Assembly (NCBI GenBank): GCA_025966175.1
Contig: JAOPVN010000314.1
Coordinates: 1 to 10,014 of the forward strand
Source of the DNA: Modestobacter sp.
GTDB taxonomy: Bacteria > Actinomycetota > Actinomycetes > Mycobacteriales > Geodermatophilaceae
DNA: 10,014 nucleotides
Reading direction: 5' to 3'
Every line of letters begins with the position of its first letter. Within the stretch, counting starts at the first letter, position 1. Positions 1 through 6,121 of the stretch are shown one piece after another. The position numbers and the translations under genes are program-made. A model generated the notes under the pieces. The model was not told where the DNA came from, searched no databases, and saw only the letters and a program-made list of their open reading frames with translations.

Positions 1-194
1 ACCGTGCCGCGCCGGCCGGCCTTGCCGTGCACCGCGCCGGCCTGGCCGATCACCCGCGCGTGCAGCGCGAGGGCCTCGGTGAGGGTGGACTTGCCTGCGT
101 CGGGGTGGCTGATGACGGCGAAGGTCCGCCGCCGGGCTGCCTGGGGGAGCACCTCGGCGGCACCGTGGGACTCCGCGCTCTGGAGGCTGCTCAT
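1..194 (-). CDS. prfC: Peptide chain release factor 3 (RF3), N-terminal part
   Basis: Only the first 64 codons are inside the window; the gene runs off the left edge. RF3 is a cytoplasmic translational GTPase that removes RF1/RF2 from the ribosome after peptide release. The reverse-complement reading starts at ATG (192-194). After about 20 loosely conserved residues it reads RRRTFAVISHPDAGKSTLTE, which is the RF3 form of the GTPase G1/P-loop (SHPDAGK, K35), followed by a GQAGAVHGKAGRRGT stretch where RF3 proteins carry their 'AGxVxxxK' segment. The P-loop lysine is followed by Ser rather than the more common Thr, which is an acceptable substitution. An AGGAG lies 14 bases upstream of the ATG, rather far. 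A TACAGT hexamer at 237-242 (minus) could be its -10 element. The 93-base gap to the upstream MFS gene allows a separate promoter. Identity is confident despite the truncation because elongation factor G and LepA have a different G1 context. Confidence 0.88.
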   Translation of the reverse strand, partial: MSSLQSAESHGAAEVLPQAARRRTFAVISHPDAGKSTLTEALALHARVIGQAGAVHGKAGRRGT

Positions 195-287
195 GGACGT
201 GCGGGATCTCCTCAGGTGGTACCGGGTGTACCTCCGACTGTACGGCGATTCGGGGTCAGACGTGGTAGAGCAGATGAGCGGGCACGC

Positions 288-1529
288 TCAGGCCGCGGCC
301 TGCTCGGCCGGAGCCCCGGCCGGGACCGGACTGCGGCGCAGCACCAGCCAGGCGACGATCCCCAGCACGCCGGCCGCGGCGGCACCCAGGGCGGGGACGG
401 CGAAGGCGGCCTCGGCACCCCACGCGTCGACCGCCGTCCCGGCCAGCGCCGAGCCGGCGGTGACGCCGACGGTGAGGCCGGTCGAGGTCCAGGTGAGCCC
501 CTCGGTCAGGCCCGCTCGGGGTACCCGGGCCTCCACCACGGACATCCCGGCGACCAGCACCGGGGCGATGCTCAGCCCGGCGAGGAACGCGATGGCGACC
601 AGCGCGTGGAGCGAGCCGACCAGGTGCAGCGACTGGGCGGCAAGGGCGAACAGCACCGCGCAGACGAGGAACCGGGTGACCAGCGTGCCCGGCAGCTTGG
701 CGATGCCGTAGACCAGCCCGGCCACCAGGCTGCCGCCGGCGTAGGCCGACAGCGCGATCCCGGCCGCGGCGGGGCGGCCCTCCGCGTCGGCGAACCCGAC
801 CACGACGACGTCCATCGCCCCGAAGACGGTGCCGATCGCCAGGTAGGTGACGGCGATGCCGATCAGCCCGGGGGTGAGCACCCGGGCCCGGACCCGCGGC
901 TGGCCCTCGACCCGGGGCGCCACCGGCGGGGCGGTGGCGTCGAGCCGGGAGAGCACCAGCCCGCCGACGACGCCGACCAGCAGCCCGGTGAGGAAGCCGA
1001 CGGGGGGTGCGATCAACGCGGCCAGGAACGTCACCAGGGGCGGCGCGACGACGAAGACCACCTCGTCGGCCACGGACTCGAACGCGAACGCCGTCTGCCG
1101 CTGCGTGGGGTCGGGCAGCGCGTGCGCCCACCGGCTGCGGACGACGGAGCCGACGTTGGCGCCGCTGGCACCGGCGAGCACGGCGAGGACGAACCAGGTC
1201 CAGCGCGGTGCGTCGGCGAGCACCACGGTCACGAACGCCACGCCCAGCACCAGGTAGAGGAGCGCGGTCGCGCGGAGCACGCGCCCCTGACCGACCCGGT
1301 CCATGGCGCGGGCCCACTGCGGGCTGGCCACGGCGAAGGAGAGCGCGAGGGTGCCCGACACTGCACCGGCCAGGGCGTAGCTGCCGGTCTCGCCCTCCAC
1401 GAGCAGCACCGAGCCGAGCCCGACGGTCGCCATCGGAACGCGGGCGAACAGGCCGGCGAGGGAGAACGCGCGGGTGCCGGGGGCGCCGAACAGGTCGGCG
1501 TAGGGAGTGAGGAGGGTGCGGGGTGACAC
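288..1529 (-). CDS. Major facilitator superfamily (MFS) transporter
   Basis: This 413-residue integral membrane protein is probably a proton-coupled efflux or uptake permease; the substrate cannot be read from sequence. I count twelve hydrophobic stretches, roughly at residues 21-45, 50-70, 84-104, 110-129, 150-173, 174-193, 218-245 and five more in the C-terminal half. A basic/acidic central loop lies near residues 194-217, giving the 6+6 MFS fold. The segment after helix 2 (QWARAMDRVGQGRVLR) resembles the conserved MFS loop 2-3 with Asp-Arg and following basic residues. The tail is short and Ala-rich. The start is GTG at 1527-1529, with a GAGAAG stretch about 8 bases upstream as a weak ribosome site. 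It is transcribed toward prfC and is divergent from the membrane protein at 1650. No regulator lies beside it, so drug efflux versus metabolite export stays open. Confidence 0.85.
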   Translation of the reverse strand: MSPRTLLTPYADLFGAPGTRAFSLAGLFARVPMATVGLGSVLLVEGETGSYALAGAVSGTLALSFAVASPQWARAMDRVGQGRVLRATALLYLVLGVAFVTVVLADAPRWTWFVLAVLAGASGANVGSVVRSRWAHALPDPTQRQTAFAFESVADEVVFVVAPPLVTFLAALIAPPVGFLTGLLVGVVGGLVLSRLDATAPPVAPRVEGQPRVRARVLTPGLIGIAVTYLAIGTVFGAMDVVVVGFADAEGRPAAAGIALSAYAGGSLVAGLVYGIAKLPGTLVTRFLVCAVLFALAAQSLHLVGSLHALVAIAFLAGLSIAPVLVAGMSVVEARVPRAGLTEGLTWTSTGLTVGVTAGSALAGTAVDAWGAEAAFAVPALGAAAAGVLGIVAWLVLRRSPVPAGAPAEQAAA

Positions 1530-1649
1530 AGCTGCTTCTCGCGCTTCCTGGCCACAGGCGAGTGCGGGGATGCCCGCCGGACCCTCGGGTGGCGAGCCGA
1601 ACGTAGCAGCCGGACGGGGCCCCTGACGGCACGCAGGGAGACTGGCCCG

Positions 1650-2186
1650 GTGAGCTCCAGATCAGTGCGTACGGCGCTCGGCACGCTGACCAGACATCGC
1701 GACGACGTGGCCACGGCACGCGCGGAGAGCCGGGTGTCGGCCTACGTCTACGGCAACGTGCTGGTGCTGGCGGCGGTCGTCGGCGCCTCCCCGGCGGCCG
1801 TGGCGTCCGGCACGGCCGTGGTGCTGGTCGTCGGCACCATCCTGTCCACCTACGTGGCGCACGTGCTGGCGCACGCGATCGGCTCCCTGTTCGGCGGCGA
1901 GGACGGCCGCACGGCGGTGGCAGTCGAACTGCGCGACGCCGTACCGATCATCAGCTCGGGCATCACCCCGGCGTTGCTCCTCGGTGCCGCCGCGCTGGGC
2001 TGGCTGCCGGCGCTGTGGGCACAGGCGCTGTCCGCGGTCGTGCTGCTCGGCCGGATCGCCAGCACGGGGGTGGTCTACCGCCGCTTGCGCGCCGACGTGC
2101 CGCTCCGGCGGGCCTGGACCGTGGGCGCACTGGCCGCCGGGGTGGCCGCGGTCGCCGTCGTCCTCAAGCTGGCGCTCACCCACTGA
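1650..2186 (+). CDS. Small integral membrane protein, function unknown
   Basis: I do not recognise this 178-residue protein. It starts at GTG with AGGGAG (1635-1640) 9 bases upstream, a good ribosome site. The N-terminus (about 30 residues) is hydrophilic and basic, with a stretch around RHRDDVATARAESR. About five hydrophobic segments follow, near residues 31-48, 51-78, 97-115, 118-137 and 155-176, so it should sit in the cytoplasmic membrane. One notable patch is YVAHVLAHAIGSLFGGEDGR (residues about 69-88), with two histidines spaced along a likely helix followed by a charged loop; a metal or proton role is possible but only a guess. Two short basic patches in the C-terminal half fit cytoplasmic loops. 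It is divergent from the MFS gene and on the same strand as moaA, 121 bases upstream of it. An inverted repeat begins 5 bases after its stop, so it is probably not co-transcribed with moaA. Confidence 0.7.
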   Translation: MSSRSVRTALGTLTRHRDDVATARAESRVSAYVYGNVLVLAAVVGASPAAVASGTAVVLVVGTILSTYVAHVLAHAIGSLFGGEDGRTAVAVELRDAVPIISSGITPALLLGAAALGWLPALWAQALSAVVLLGRIASTGVVYRRLRADVPLRRAWTVGALAAGVAAVAVVLKLALTH

Positions 2187-2191
2187 CACCA

Positions 2192-2247
2192 GACGTCCGC
2201 CGCTGCTGCGGGCGACTCGAGTGCTTGGCTCCGCATCTGCGGACGTC
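2192..2247. repeat. Inverted repeat between membrane-protein gene and moaA
   Basis: GACGTCCGC at 2192-2200 is perfectly repeated in inverse as GCGGACGTC at 2239-2247. Allowing two mismatches, the arms extend to 15 bases (2192-2206 and 2233-2247, 13 of 15 paired) around a 26-base loop. It starts 5 bases after the stop of the upstream gene and ends about 60 bases before the moaA start. It could be a terminator stem for the upstream gene (no T-run follows) or a dimeric regulator site upstream of the moaA promoter. Which of these it is cannot be decided from sequence. Confidence 0.45.
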
Positions 2248-2294
2248 GATCGAGGCCTGCGCCGGCAGAGCCGTGCCGAGGGCGAGCAGCGCAC

Positions 2295-2300
2295 TACATT
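2295..2300 (+). promoter_or_regulatory. Candidate -10 element of moaA, leaderless type
   Basis: TACATT fits the actinobacterial TANNNT -10 pattern and ends 7 bases before the GTG at 2308. Transcription would therefore begin at or next to the start codon. No convincing -35 hexamer is visible 16-18 bases upstream, which is common in actinobacterial promoters. No Shine-Dalgarno sequence of the usual purine-rich kind precedes this GTG, which is consistent with a leaderless mRNA. Confidence 0.45.
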
Positions 2301-2307
2301 CGGGTGG

Positions 2308-3366
2308 GTGACGACCTCCAGCCCGCTGCCCGATCCGCGGCTCCGCCCGCAGGTGGCCGCGGGCACCGCGGGCTCCGGCGGGCTGGTCGACCGGCACGGC
2401 CGGGTCGCGACCGACCTGCGGGTGTCGCTGACCGACCGCTGCAACCTGCGCTGCACCTACTGCATGCCGCCGGAGGGCCTGCAGTGGCTGCCCAAGGTCG
2501 AGCAGCTCACCGACGACGAGGTCGTCCGGCTGGTCCGGATCGGGGTCGAACTGCTGGGCATCCAGGAGGTCCGGTTCACCGGCGGCGAGCCGCTGCTGCG
2601 CCCCGGCCTGCCCGGCATCGTGGCCGCCACGACCGCGCTCACGCCGCGGCCGGAGGTCAGCCTGACCACCAATGCCATCGGGCTGTCCCGGATGGCGCCG
2701 GCGCTCGCCGAGGCCGGCCTGGACCGGATCAACGTCAGCCTGGACACGCTGGATCGCGAGCGGTTCAAGCAGCTCACCTACCGCGACCGGCTGCCCGACG
2801 TGCTGGCCGGGCTGCAGGCCGCGCAGGACGCCGGGCTCACCCCGGTCAAGGTGAACGCCGTCCTGCTGCACGGCATCAACGACATCGACGCCGTCCCGCT
2901 GCTGGACTACTGCCTCGAGCACGGCTACGAACTGCGGTTCATCGAGCAGATGCCGCTGGACGCCCACCACGCCTGGACCCGCGGCCGGATGGTCACCGCG
3001 GAGGACATCCTGGCCCGGCTCACCGCCGCGCACACGCTCACCCCGGACGTCGAGGAGCGCGGCGCCGCCCCGGCCGAGCGCTGGCTGGTCGACGGCGGAC
3101 CGGCCACCGTCGGCGTCATCGCCTCGGTGACCCGGTCGTTCTGCGGCGCCTGCGACCGCACCCGGCTCACCGCCGACGGGCAGATCCGCAACTGCCTGTT
3201 CGCCCGGGAGGAGTCCGACCTGCGCACCGCGCTGCGCGAGGGCGCCGACGACGCGGAGATCGCCGACCGGTGGCGGATCGCGACGCTGTCCAAGCTGCCG
3301 GGGCACGGCATCGACGACCCGAGCTTCCTGCAGCCGACCCGCCCGATGTCCGCGATCGGGGGCTGA
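2308..3366 (+). CDS. moaA: GTP 3',8-cyclase MoaA (molybdenum cofactor synthesis, radical SAM)
   Basis: MoaA uses S-adenosylmethionine radical chemistry to convert GTP to 3',8-cyclo-7,8-dihydro-GTP, which MoaC (not in the window) turns into cyclic pyranopterin monophosphate, the first Moco intermediate. The 352-residue reading shows LTDRCNLRCTYCMPPEG with the radical-SAM cysteines C45, C49 and C52. FTGGEPLLRPGL is the SAM-binding GGE motif. SLTTNAIGL and RINVSLDTLD are barrel strands. The second 4Fe-4S cluster ligands are in FCGACDRTRLTADGQIRNC (C279, C282, C296). The chain ends in the conserved Gly-Gly required for activity. The open frame extends further upstream, but that extension lacks MoaA character; the GTG at 2308 gives the usual N-terminus and sits 7 bases after a -10-like TACATT. 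moaD follows after 3 bases, so the two are co-transcribed and probably translationally coupled. Confidence 0.96.
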   Translation: MTTSSPLPDPRLRPQVAAGTAGSGGLVDRHGRVATDLRVSLTDRCNLRCTYCMPPEGLQWLPKVEQLTDDEVVRLVRIGVELLGIQEVRFTGGEPLLRPGLPGIVAATTALTPRPEVSLTTNAIGLSRMAPALAEAGLDRINVSLDTLDRERFKQLTYRDRLPDVLAGLQAAQDAGLTPVKVNAVLLHGINDIDAVPLLDYCLEHGYELRFIEQMPLDAHHAWTRGRMVTAEDILARLTAAHTLTPDVEERGAAPAERWLVDGGPATVGVIASVTRSFCGACDRTRLTADGQIRNCLFAREESDLRTALREGADDAEIADRWRIATLSKLPGHGIDDPSFLQPTRPMSAIGG

Positions 3367-3369
3367 GCG

Positions 3370-3612
3370 GTGCCCGTGACCGTGCGGTACTTCGCCGGGG
3401 CCCGCGCCGCCGTCGGTGTGGACACCGAGACCCGGGAGGCCGGCACCCTGTCCGAGCTCGTCGGGCAGATCGTCGACGCCCACGGGGAACGCCTGGAGCG
3501 GGTGCTCACCGCGTGCTCGTTCCTGGTGGACGGAACCACGACCCGCGACCGCGCGTTGGTGCTGGCGCCCGGCGCGGTGGTGGACGTACTGCCGCCCTTT
3601 GCCGGCGGATGA
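3370..3612 (+). CDS. moaD: Molybdopterin synthase sulfur-carrier subunit MoaD
   Basis: This 80-residue ubiquitin-like protein carries a thiocarboxylate on its C-terminal glycine and donates sulfur to cyclic pyranopterin monophosphate in the MoaD2-MoaE2 complex. Evidence is the length, the opening beta-strand VTVRYFAGARAAVG typical of MoaD, the VLAPGAVVDVLPPFAGG ending, and the terminal Gly-Gly (codons 3604-3609) that is adenylylated and thiocarboxylated. The start is GTG only 3 bases after the moaA stop. The MoaE partner is not next to it: it lies 2 kb away on the other strand. ThiS is an alternative Gly-Gly carrier, but moaA coupling and the VLPPFAGG ending favour MoaD. The next gene's ribosome site overlaps its stop codon. 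Confidence 0.93.
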   Translation: MPVTVRYFAGARAAVGVDTETREAGTLSELVGQIVDAHGERLERVLTACSFLVDGTTTRDRALVLAPGAVVDVLPPFAGG

Positions 3613-3618
3613 GGAGGG
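3612..3618 (+). promoter_or_regulatory. Shine-Dalgarno of the CsbD-like gene, overlapping the moaD stop
   Basis: AGGAGGG at 3612-3618 includes the last base of the moaD TGA (3610-3612) and lies 4 bases before the ATG at 3623. It is the strongest ribosome site in the plus-strand block. It fixes the start of the small downstream gene and suggests termination-reinitiation coupling. Confidence 0.6.
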
Positions 3619-3622
3619 CGAG

Positions 3623-3823
3623 ATGAGCCTGTTCGGGAAGGCGAAGGCCAAGGCCGAGGAGCTGTTGGGCCACGCCGAGGAGGTCTACGGCCAGTCGCAC
3701 GGCGACGCCGCCGCGACGCTGGACGGCGAGGCCCGCCGGCTGGAGGGCGAGGCCGAGGAGGAGCAGGACGGGGGCGTCCCGCGCCCCGAGGACGACGGCC
3801 TGGCCGGTTCCGGAGCCCGCTGA
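3623..3823 (+). CDS. Small CsbD-like stress protein
   Basis: This is a 66-residue, highly charged, helical, soluble protein without cysteine. The pattern in residues 5-46 (GKAKAKAEELLGHAEEVYG, then SHGD, then GEARRLEGEAEE) matches the spacing of the CsbD family: Gly-x2-acidic/basic repeats, an internal Gly-Asp, then Gly-x-Ala-x4-Gly. CsbD proteins are small general-stress proteins of unknown biochemical role, controlled by sigma-B in Bacillus. The C-terminal 20 residues (GGVPRPEDDGLAGSGAR) look disordered. The ATG at 3623 is set by a strong AGGAGGG. It is 10 bases from the moaD stop, so it should be expressed with moaA-moaD, an odd partner for Moco synthesis. It converges on the phosphatase gene 17 bases away. 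The family assignment is by pattern and is moderate; the gene call itself is stronger. Confidence 0.62.
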   Translation: MSLFGKAKAKAEELLGHAEEVYGQSHGDAAATLDGEARRLEGEAEEEQDGGVPRPEDDGLAGSGAR

Positions 3824-3840
3824 CCCCGCCGGTGGGTCCC

Positions 3841-5454
3841 TCAGCCCAGGGGTGATGCCGGGGGCTGCGGCAGGAGCCGGATCGCGACCAGGGCGACGTC
3901 GTCCTCGGGCCGGCCGTGCACCAGCCGGTCGACCAGCTCGTCGCACAACTCGTCCAGGGGTCGGCCGGCCAACGCTCTCGCCGCGTCCCGCAGCCGGGTC
4001 ATCCCCTCGTCCAGGTCCCCGCCCCGGCGCTCGATGAGCCCGTCGGTGAACAGCAACACCGTCGTCCCGCGGTCCAGCACCACCATCGACTCCCCGCGCG
4101 GCGTGGCCGGGTCGACGCCGAGCAGCAGCTCGCCGTGCCAGTCGGCGAGCGCGGCCAGGGAGCCGTCGGGGTTGATGACCAGCGGCGGCAGGTGCCCGGC
4201 GTTGCTCCAGCGCATCCGCGTCACCCCGCGGGCCCGTTCGTCGTCGGTCTGCTCGAACCGGGCCACCGCGGCGGTCGCGTAGGTGCCCACCTGCAGCTGG
4301 GCCATCGCGGCGTCCAGCCCGCGGAGCACCTCGGCCGGACCGCCGTCGCTGTAGGTGGCGATGCCACGCAGCAGCGAGCGCAGCTGGCCCATCGCTGCGG
4401 CGGCCGCGGTGTCGTGCCCGACGACGTCCCCGATGACCAGCATCGTCGCCCCCGTCGGCTGCCGGAACGCGTCGTACCAGTCCCCGCCGACCCGGGCCGC
4501 CTCGGCGGCCGGGGTGTACCGGACGACGACCTCCGCCTGCTCGTGGGTGAAGGCCCCGGTGAGCAGGCTGCGCTGCAGCTCCTCGGCGAGCTGGCGCTGC
4601 TGGGAGAACAGCCGGACGTTGTCCAGGGCCAGGCCCGCGCGGTCGGCCACCTCCTGGGCGGCGGCCAGATCGGTCGCCCCGGGGGCGCGCTCCCCGTCGA
4701 AGTACAGCGTGAGCGCCCCCAGCGTCCGGCCCCGGGCGCGCAGCGGGACGGTGACGGCGGAGTGCGGTCCGAGGAGCAGGAGCAGGTCGCGCGCCTCGCC
4801 CTCGGGCATCAGCCCGGCGACGTCCCGCGCGTCGGCCACCACCGTCTCCCCGAGCAGGGCCCGCACCACCGGTGAGGTGACCGGCATGGAGCTCAGCCGC
4901 ACGTCCACGTACCGCTCGACCAGCGGGCGCCGGGCCGGGTCGACGTGCCACCACCCGACGTCGCGGGGCCGCCCGTCCTCCTCCAGCACGGTGAGCACGC
5001 ACCAGTCGCCCAGCGCCGGGACGATCAGTCGCGGGATCCGGGCGGCGGCGGTGTCGACGTCCAGCGTGCCGGCCAGCTCGGAGCTGACCCGGGCCAACAT
5101 GGCCAGCCGTTCCTGGGCCACCCGGCGCTCAGTGACGTCGGAGTAGTACATGAGCAGGCCGCCGTCGGCGGGGAGGGCCTCGACCTCGAACCAGCGGTTG
5201 AGCGGATGCGGGTAGAACGCCTCCAGGTCGACCCGCTGACCCGTCGCCATGGCCTTCCGGTAGGCCCGGCCGAACTCGTTGTCGAGGTTGGCCGGGAACG
5301 CCGTCCAGAAGTCCGTGCCGACGAGCTGTTCACGGGTCTGGCCCACCACCGCCTCACCGGCGGGGTTGACGTAGGTGATCCGCCAGTCGCGGTCGACGGA
5401 CATGAAGCCCACCGGCATCGTCTCGACGACCCGTTCACCCGCGCGCCACGGCAT
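3841..5454 (-). CDS. PAS-GAF-PP2C (SpoIIE/RsbU-type) serine phosphatase
   Basis: This is a 537-residue soluble sensor phosphatase. It has a PAS domain at about residues 5-110 (ETMPVGFMSVDRDWRITYVN; ends YYSDVTERR), a GAF domain at about 120-283, a short helical linker (SQQRQLAEELQRSLLTG), then a PP2C/SpoIIE domain to the end. Metal-binding and catalytic landmarks are present: GGDWYDAF (D325), IGDVVGHD (D343), SNAGHLPP, FTDGLIERR and EDDVALVAIR (D518, D519). Such proteins usually dephosphorylate an anti-sigma-factor antagonist, releasing a stress sigma factor; no antagonist or anti-sigma kinase lies in the window. Start choice: an ATG 6 codons upstream (5470-5472) is in frame but lacks a ribosome site, whereas the ATG at 5452-5454 has GGGAGG 6 bases upstream. 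It is downstream of moaE on the same strand with 133 bases between, probably independently expressed. No transmembrane segment is seen, so the signal is cytoplasmic. Confidence 0.92.
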   Translation of the reverse strand: MPWRAGERVVETMPVGFMSVDRDWRITYVNPAGEAVVGQTREQLVGTDFWTAFPANLDNEFGRAYRKAMATGQRVDLEAFYPHPLNRWFEVEALPADGGLLMYYSDVTERRVAQERLAMLARVSSELAGTLDVDTAAARIPRLIVPALGDWCVLTVLEEDGRPRDVGWWHVDPARRPLVERYVDVRLSSMPVTSPVVRALLGETVVADARDVAGLMPEGEARDLLLLLGPHSAVTVPLRARGRTLGALTLYFDGERAPGATDLAAAQEVADRAGLALDNVRLFSQQRQLAEELQRSLLTGAFTHEQAEVVVRYTPAAEAARVGGDWYDAFRQPTGATMLVIGDVVGHDTAAAAAMGQLRSLLRGIATYSDGGPAEVLRGLDAAMAQLQVGTYATAAVARFEQTDDERARGVTRMRWSNAGHLPPLVINPDGSLAALADWHGELLLGVDPATPRGESMVVLDRGTTVLLFTDGLIERRGGDLDEGMTRLRDAARALAGRPLDELCDELVDRLVHGRPEDDVALVAIRLLPQPPASPLG

Positions 5455-5460
5455 GTGGGA

Positions 5461-5466
5461 CCTCCC
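5461..5466 (-). promoter_or_regulatory. Shine-Dalgarno deciding the phosphatase start
   Basis: On the minus strand this reads GGGAGG, 6 bases before the ATG at 5452-5454. The alternative in-frame ATG (5470-5472) lies upstream of this site and has only GGGTAGCGG before it. The shorter start is therefore preferred. Confidence 0.55.
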
Positions 5467-5587
5467 GGTCATCCGCTACCCGCGGCACACCGGAGGAGCA
5501 CCCTCCCCGTCAGTGGAGTCGAGTCCGGTCAGTTATGCCATGGGTGCTGAGGACAGGCAAGGACCGTTGCCACAGCCGGCACACAGG

Positions 5588-6013
5588 TCACGGGCAGGCG
5601 ACCCACTCCTCCGCGCCGTCGGTGAACACCTGGCGCTTCCAGATCGGCAGCCGCGCCTTCACCTCGTCCACGAGCTCGGCGCAGGCGGCGAACGCCTGGC
5701 CGCGGTGGGCGGCGCTGACCGCGCAGGCCAGCGCGACGTCCCCGATGGCCAGCAGCCCGACCCGGTGCGAGACAGCGACCGCCTGCACCTCGGGCCGGGC
5801 GGCGAACTCGGCGGCGATCTCGGCGATCAGATCCGGCGCGGTCGGGTGTCCGACGTACTCCAGCTCGGTGACCTCGCGGCCGCCGTCGTGGTCGCGGACG
5901 ACGCCGGCGAAGGAGACGACGGCACCGGCGGCCTTGTCCGCGACGGCCGCCTCGTGGTCGGCAACCGACAGCGGCTCGTCGGTGACCCGGGCCAGCAACG
6001 GAGGGGTGCTCAC
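5588..6013 (-). CDS. moaE: Molybdopterin synthase catalytic subunit MoaE
   Basis: MoaE binds cyclic pyranopterin monophosphate and, with thiocarboxylated MoaD, inserts the two dithiolene sulfurs to give molybdopterin. The 141-residue length is normal. Family motifs are FAGVVRDHDGG (residues 35-45), SHRVGLLAIGDVAL (82-95), SAAHRGQAFAAC (100-111, with H103 and R104) and VKARLPIWKRQVFTDG (118-133, with K119 and K126). By my hand count those His/Arg and Lys residues fall at the numbers known for the E. coli active site. The start is GTG (6011-6013). No good Shine-Dalgarno precedes it, but a -10-like TACCTT ends 6 bases upstream. The mocA-like gene is upstream on the same strand, separated by 98 bases that contain a long perfect palindrome. 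Its partner gene moaD is in a separate plus-strand operon. Confidence 0.95.
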   Translation of the reverse strand: MSTPPLLARVTDEPLSVADHEAAVADKAAGAVVSFAGVVRDHDGGREVTELEYVGHPTAPDLIAEIAAEFAARPEVQAVAVSHRVGLLAIGDVALACAVSAAHRGQAFAACAELVDEVKARLPIWKRQVFTDGAEEWVACP

Positions 6014-6019
6014 GGCGCG

Positions 6020-6025
6020 AAGGTA
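6020..6025 (-). promoter_or_regulatory. Candidate -10 element of moaE, leaderless type
   Basis: On the minus strand TACCTT (TANNNT) ends 6 bases before the moaE GTG, which would place transcription start at the start codon. This is the same geometry as at moaA. The expected -35 region (near 6043-6048) is GC-rich without a clear hexamer and lies beside the 6056-6121 palindrome. Confidence 0.4.
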
Positions 6026-6055
6026 CCCGCGTCGAGGTCACCTGCCCCCGCCGCG

Positions 6056-6121
6056 CCAGGCATAGGAACCTTTTCACCCGGTTCTGCGGCCCAGACCGGG
6101 TGAAAAGGTTCCTATGCCTGG
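6056..6121. repeat. Perfect 27-bp inverted repeat (long palindromic hairpin)
   Basis: The left arm (6056-6082) and right arm (6095-6121) are exact reverse complements over 27 bases, with a 12-base loop (TCTGCGGCCCAG) that can itself pair CTG with CAG. The arms hold AGGAACCTTTTCACCCGG and its complement, AT-richer than the surroundings. The right arm encodes the last two residues (Gln-Ala) and the TAG stop of the mocA-like gene; the left arm ends about 30 bases upstream of the moaE -10 element. No T-run follows on either side, so it is not a classical intrinsic terminator, though such a stem could still stop transcription or protect mRNA ends. Perfect arm identity suggests a recently inserted palindromic element or strong selection for pairing. 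Confidence 0.9.

Noticed and set aside
27..1526. Long plus-strand open frame opposite the MFS gene
   Set aside because: Its translation is rich in Gly/Arg/Asp/His without hydrophobic segments or motifs, as expected for the antisense shadow of a GC-rich gene; the minus-strand reading gives a proper 12-helix transporter.
2187..2307. Moco riboswitch upstream of moaA
   Set aside because: The probable transcription start lies at the GTG, and I could not trace the multi-helix Moco aptamer core; only one long-range inverted repeat is present.
2176..3651. Minus-strand open frame across moaA-moaD
   Set aside because: Antisense of clear radical-SAM and MoaD sequences; no recognisable domain.
3822..3838. 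Possible terminator between the convergent CsbD-like and phosphatase genes (GACCC/GGGTC)
   Set aside because: Only a 5-bp stem with a 7-base loop and no T-run; too common in this GC-rich DNA to call.
5476..5481. GGGTAG on the minus strand as a stress-sigma (SigB/SigF-type) -10 for the phosphatase gene
   Set aside because: The position would suit a start near 5469, but no GTTT-like -35 is found 15-16 bases upstream, so the match is no better than chance.
5556..5571. Small hairpin GGCAA/TTGCC downstream of moaE
   Set aside because: A 5-bp stem with a 6-base loop and no T-tract; may help end moaE transcripts but evidence is too thin.
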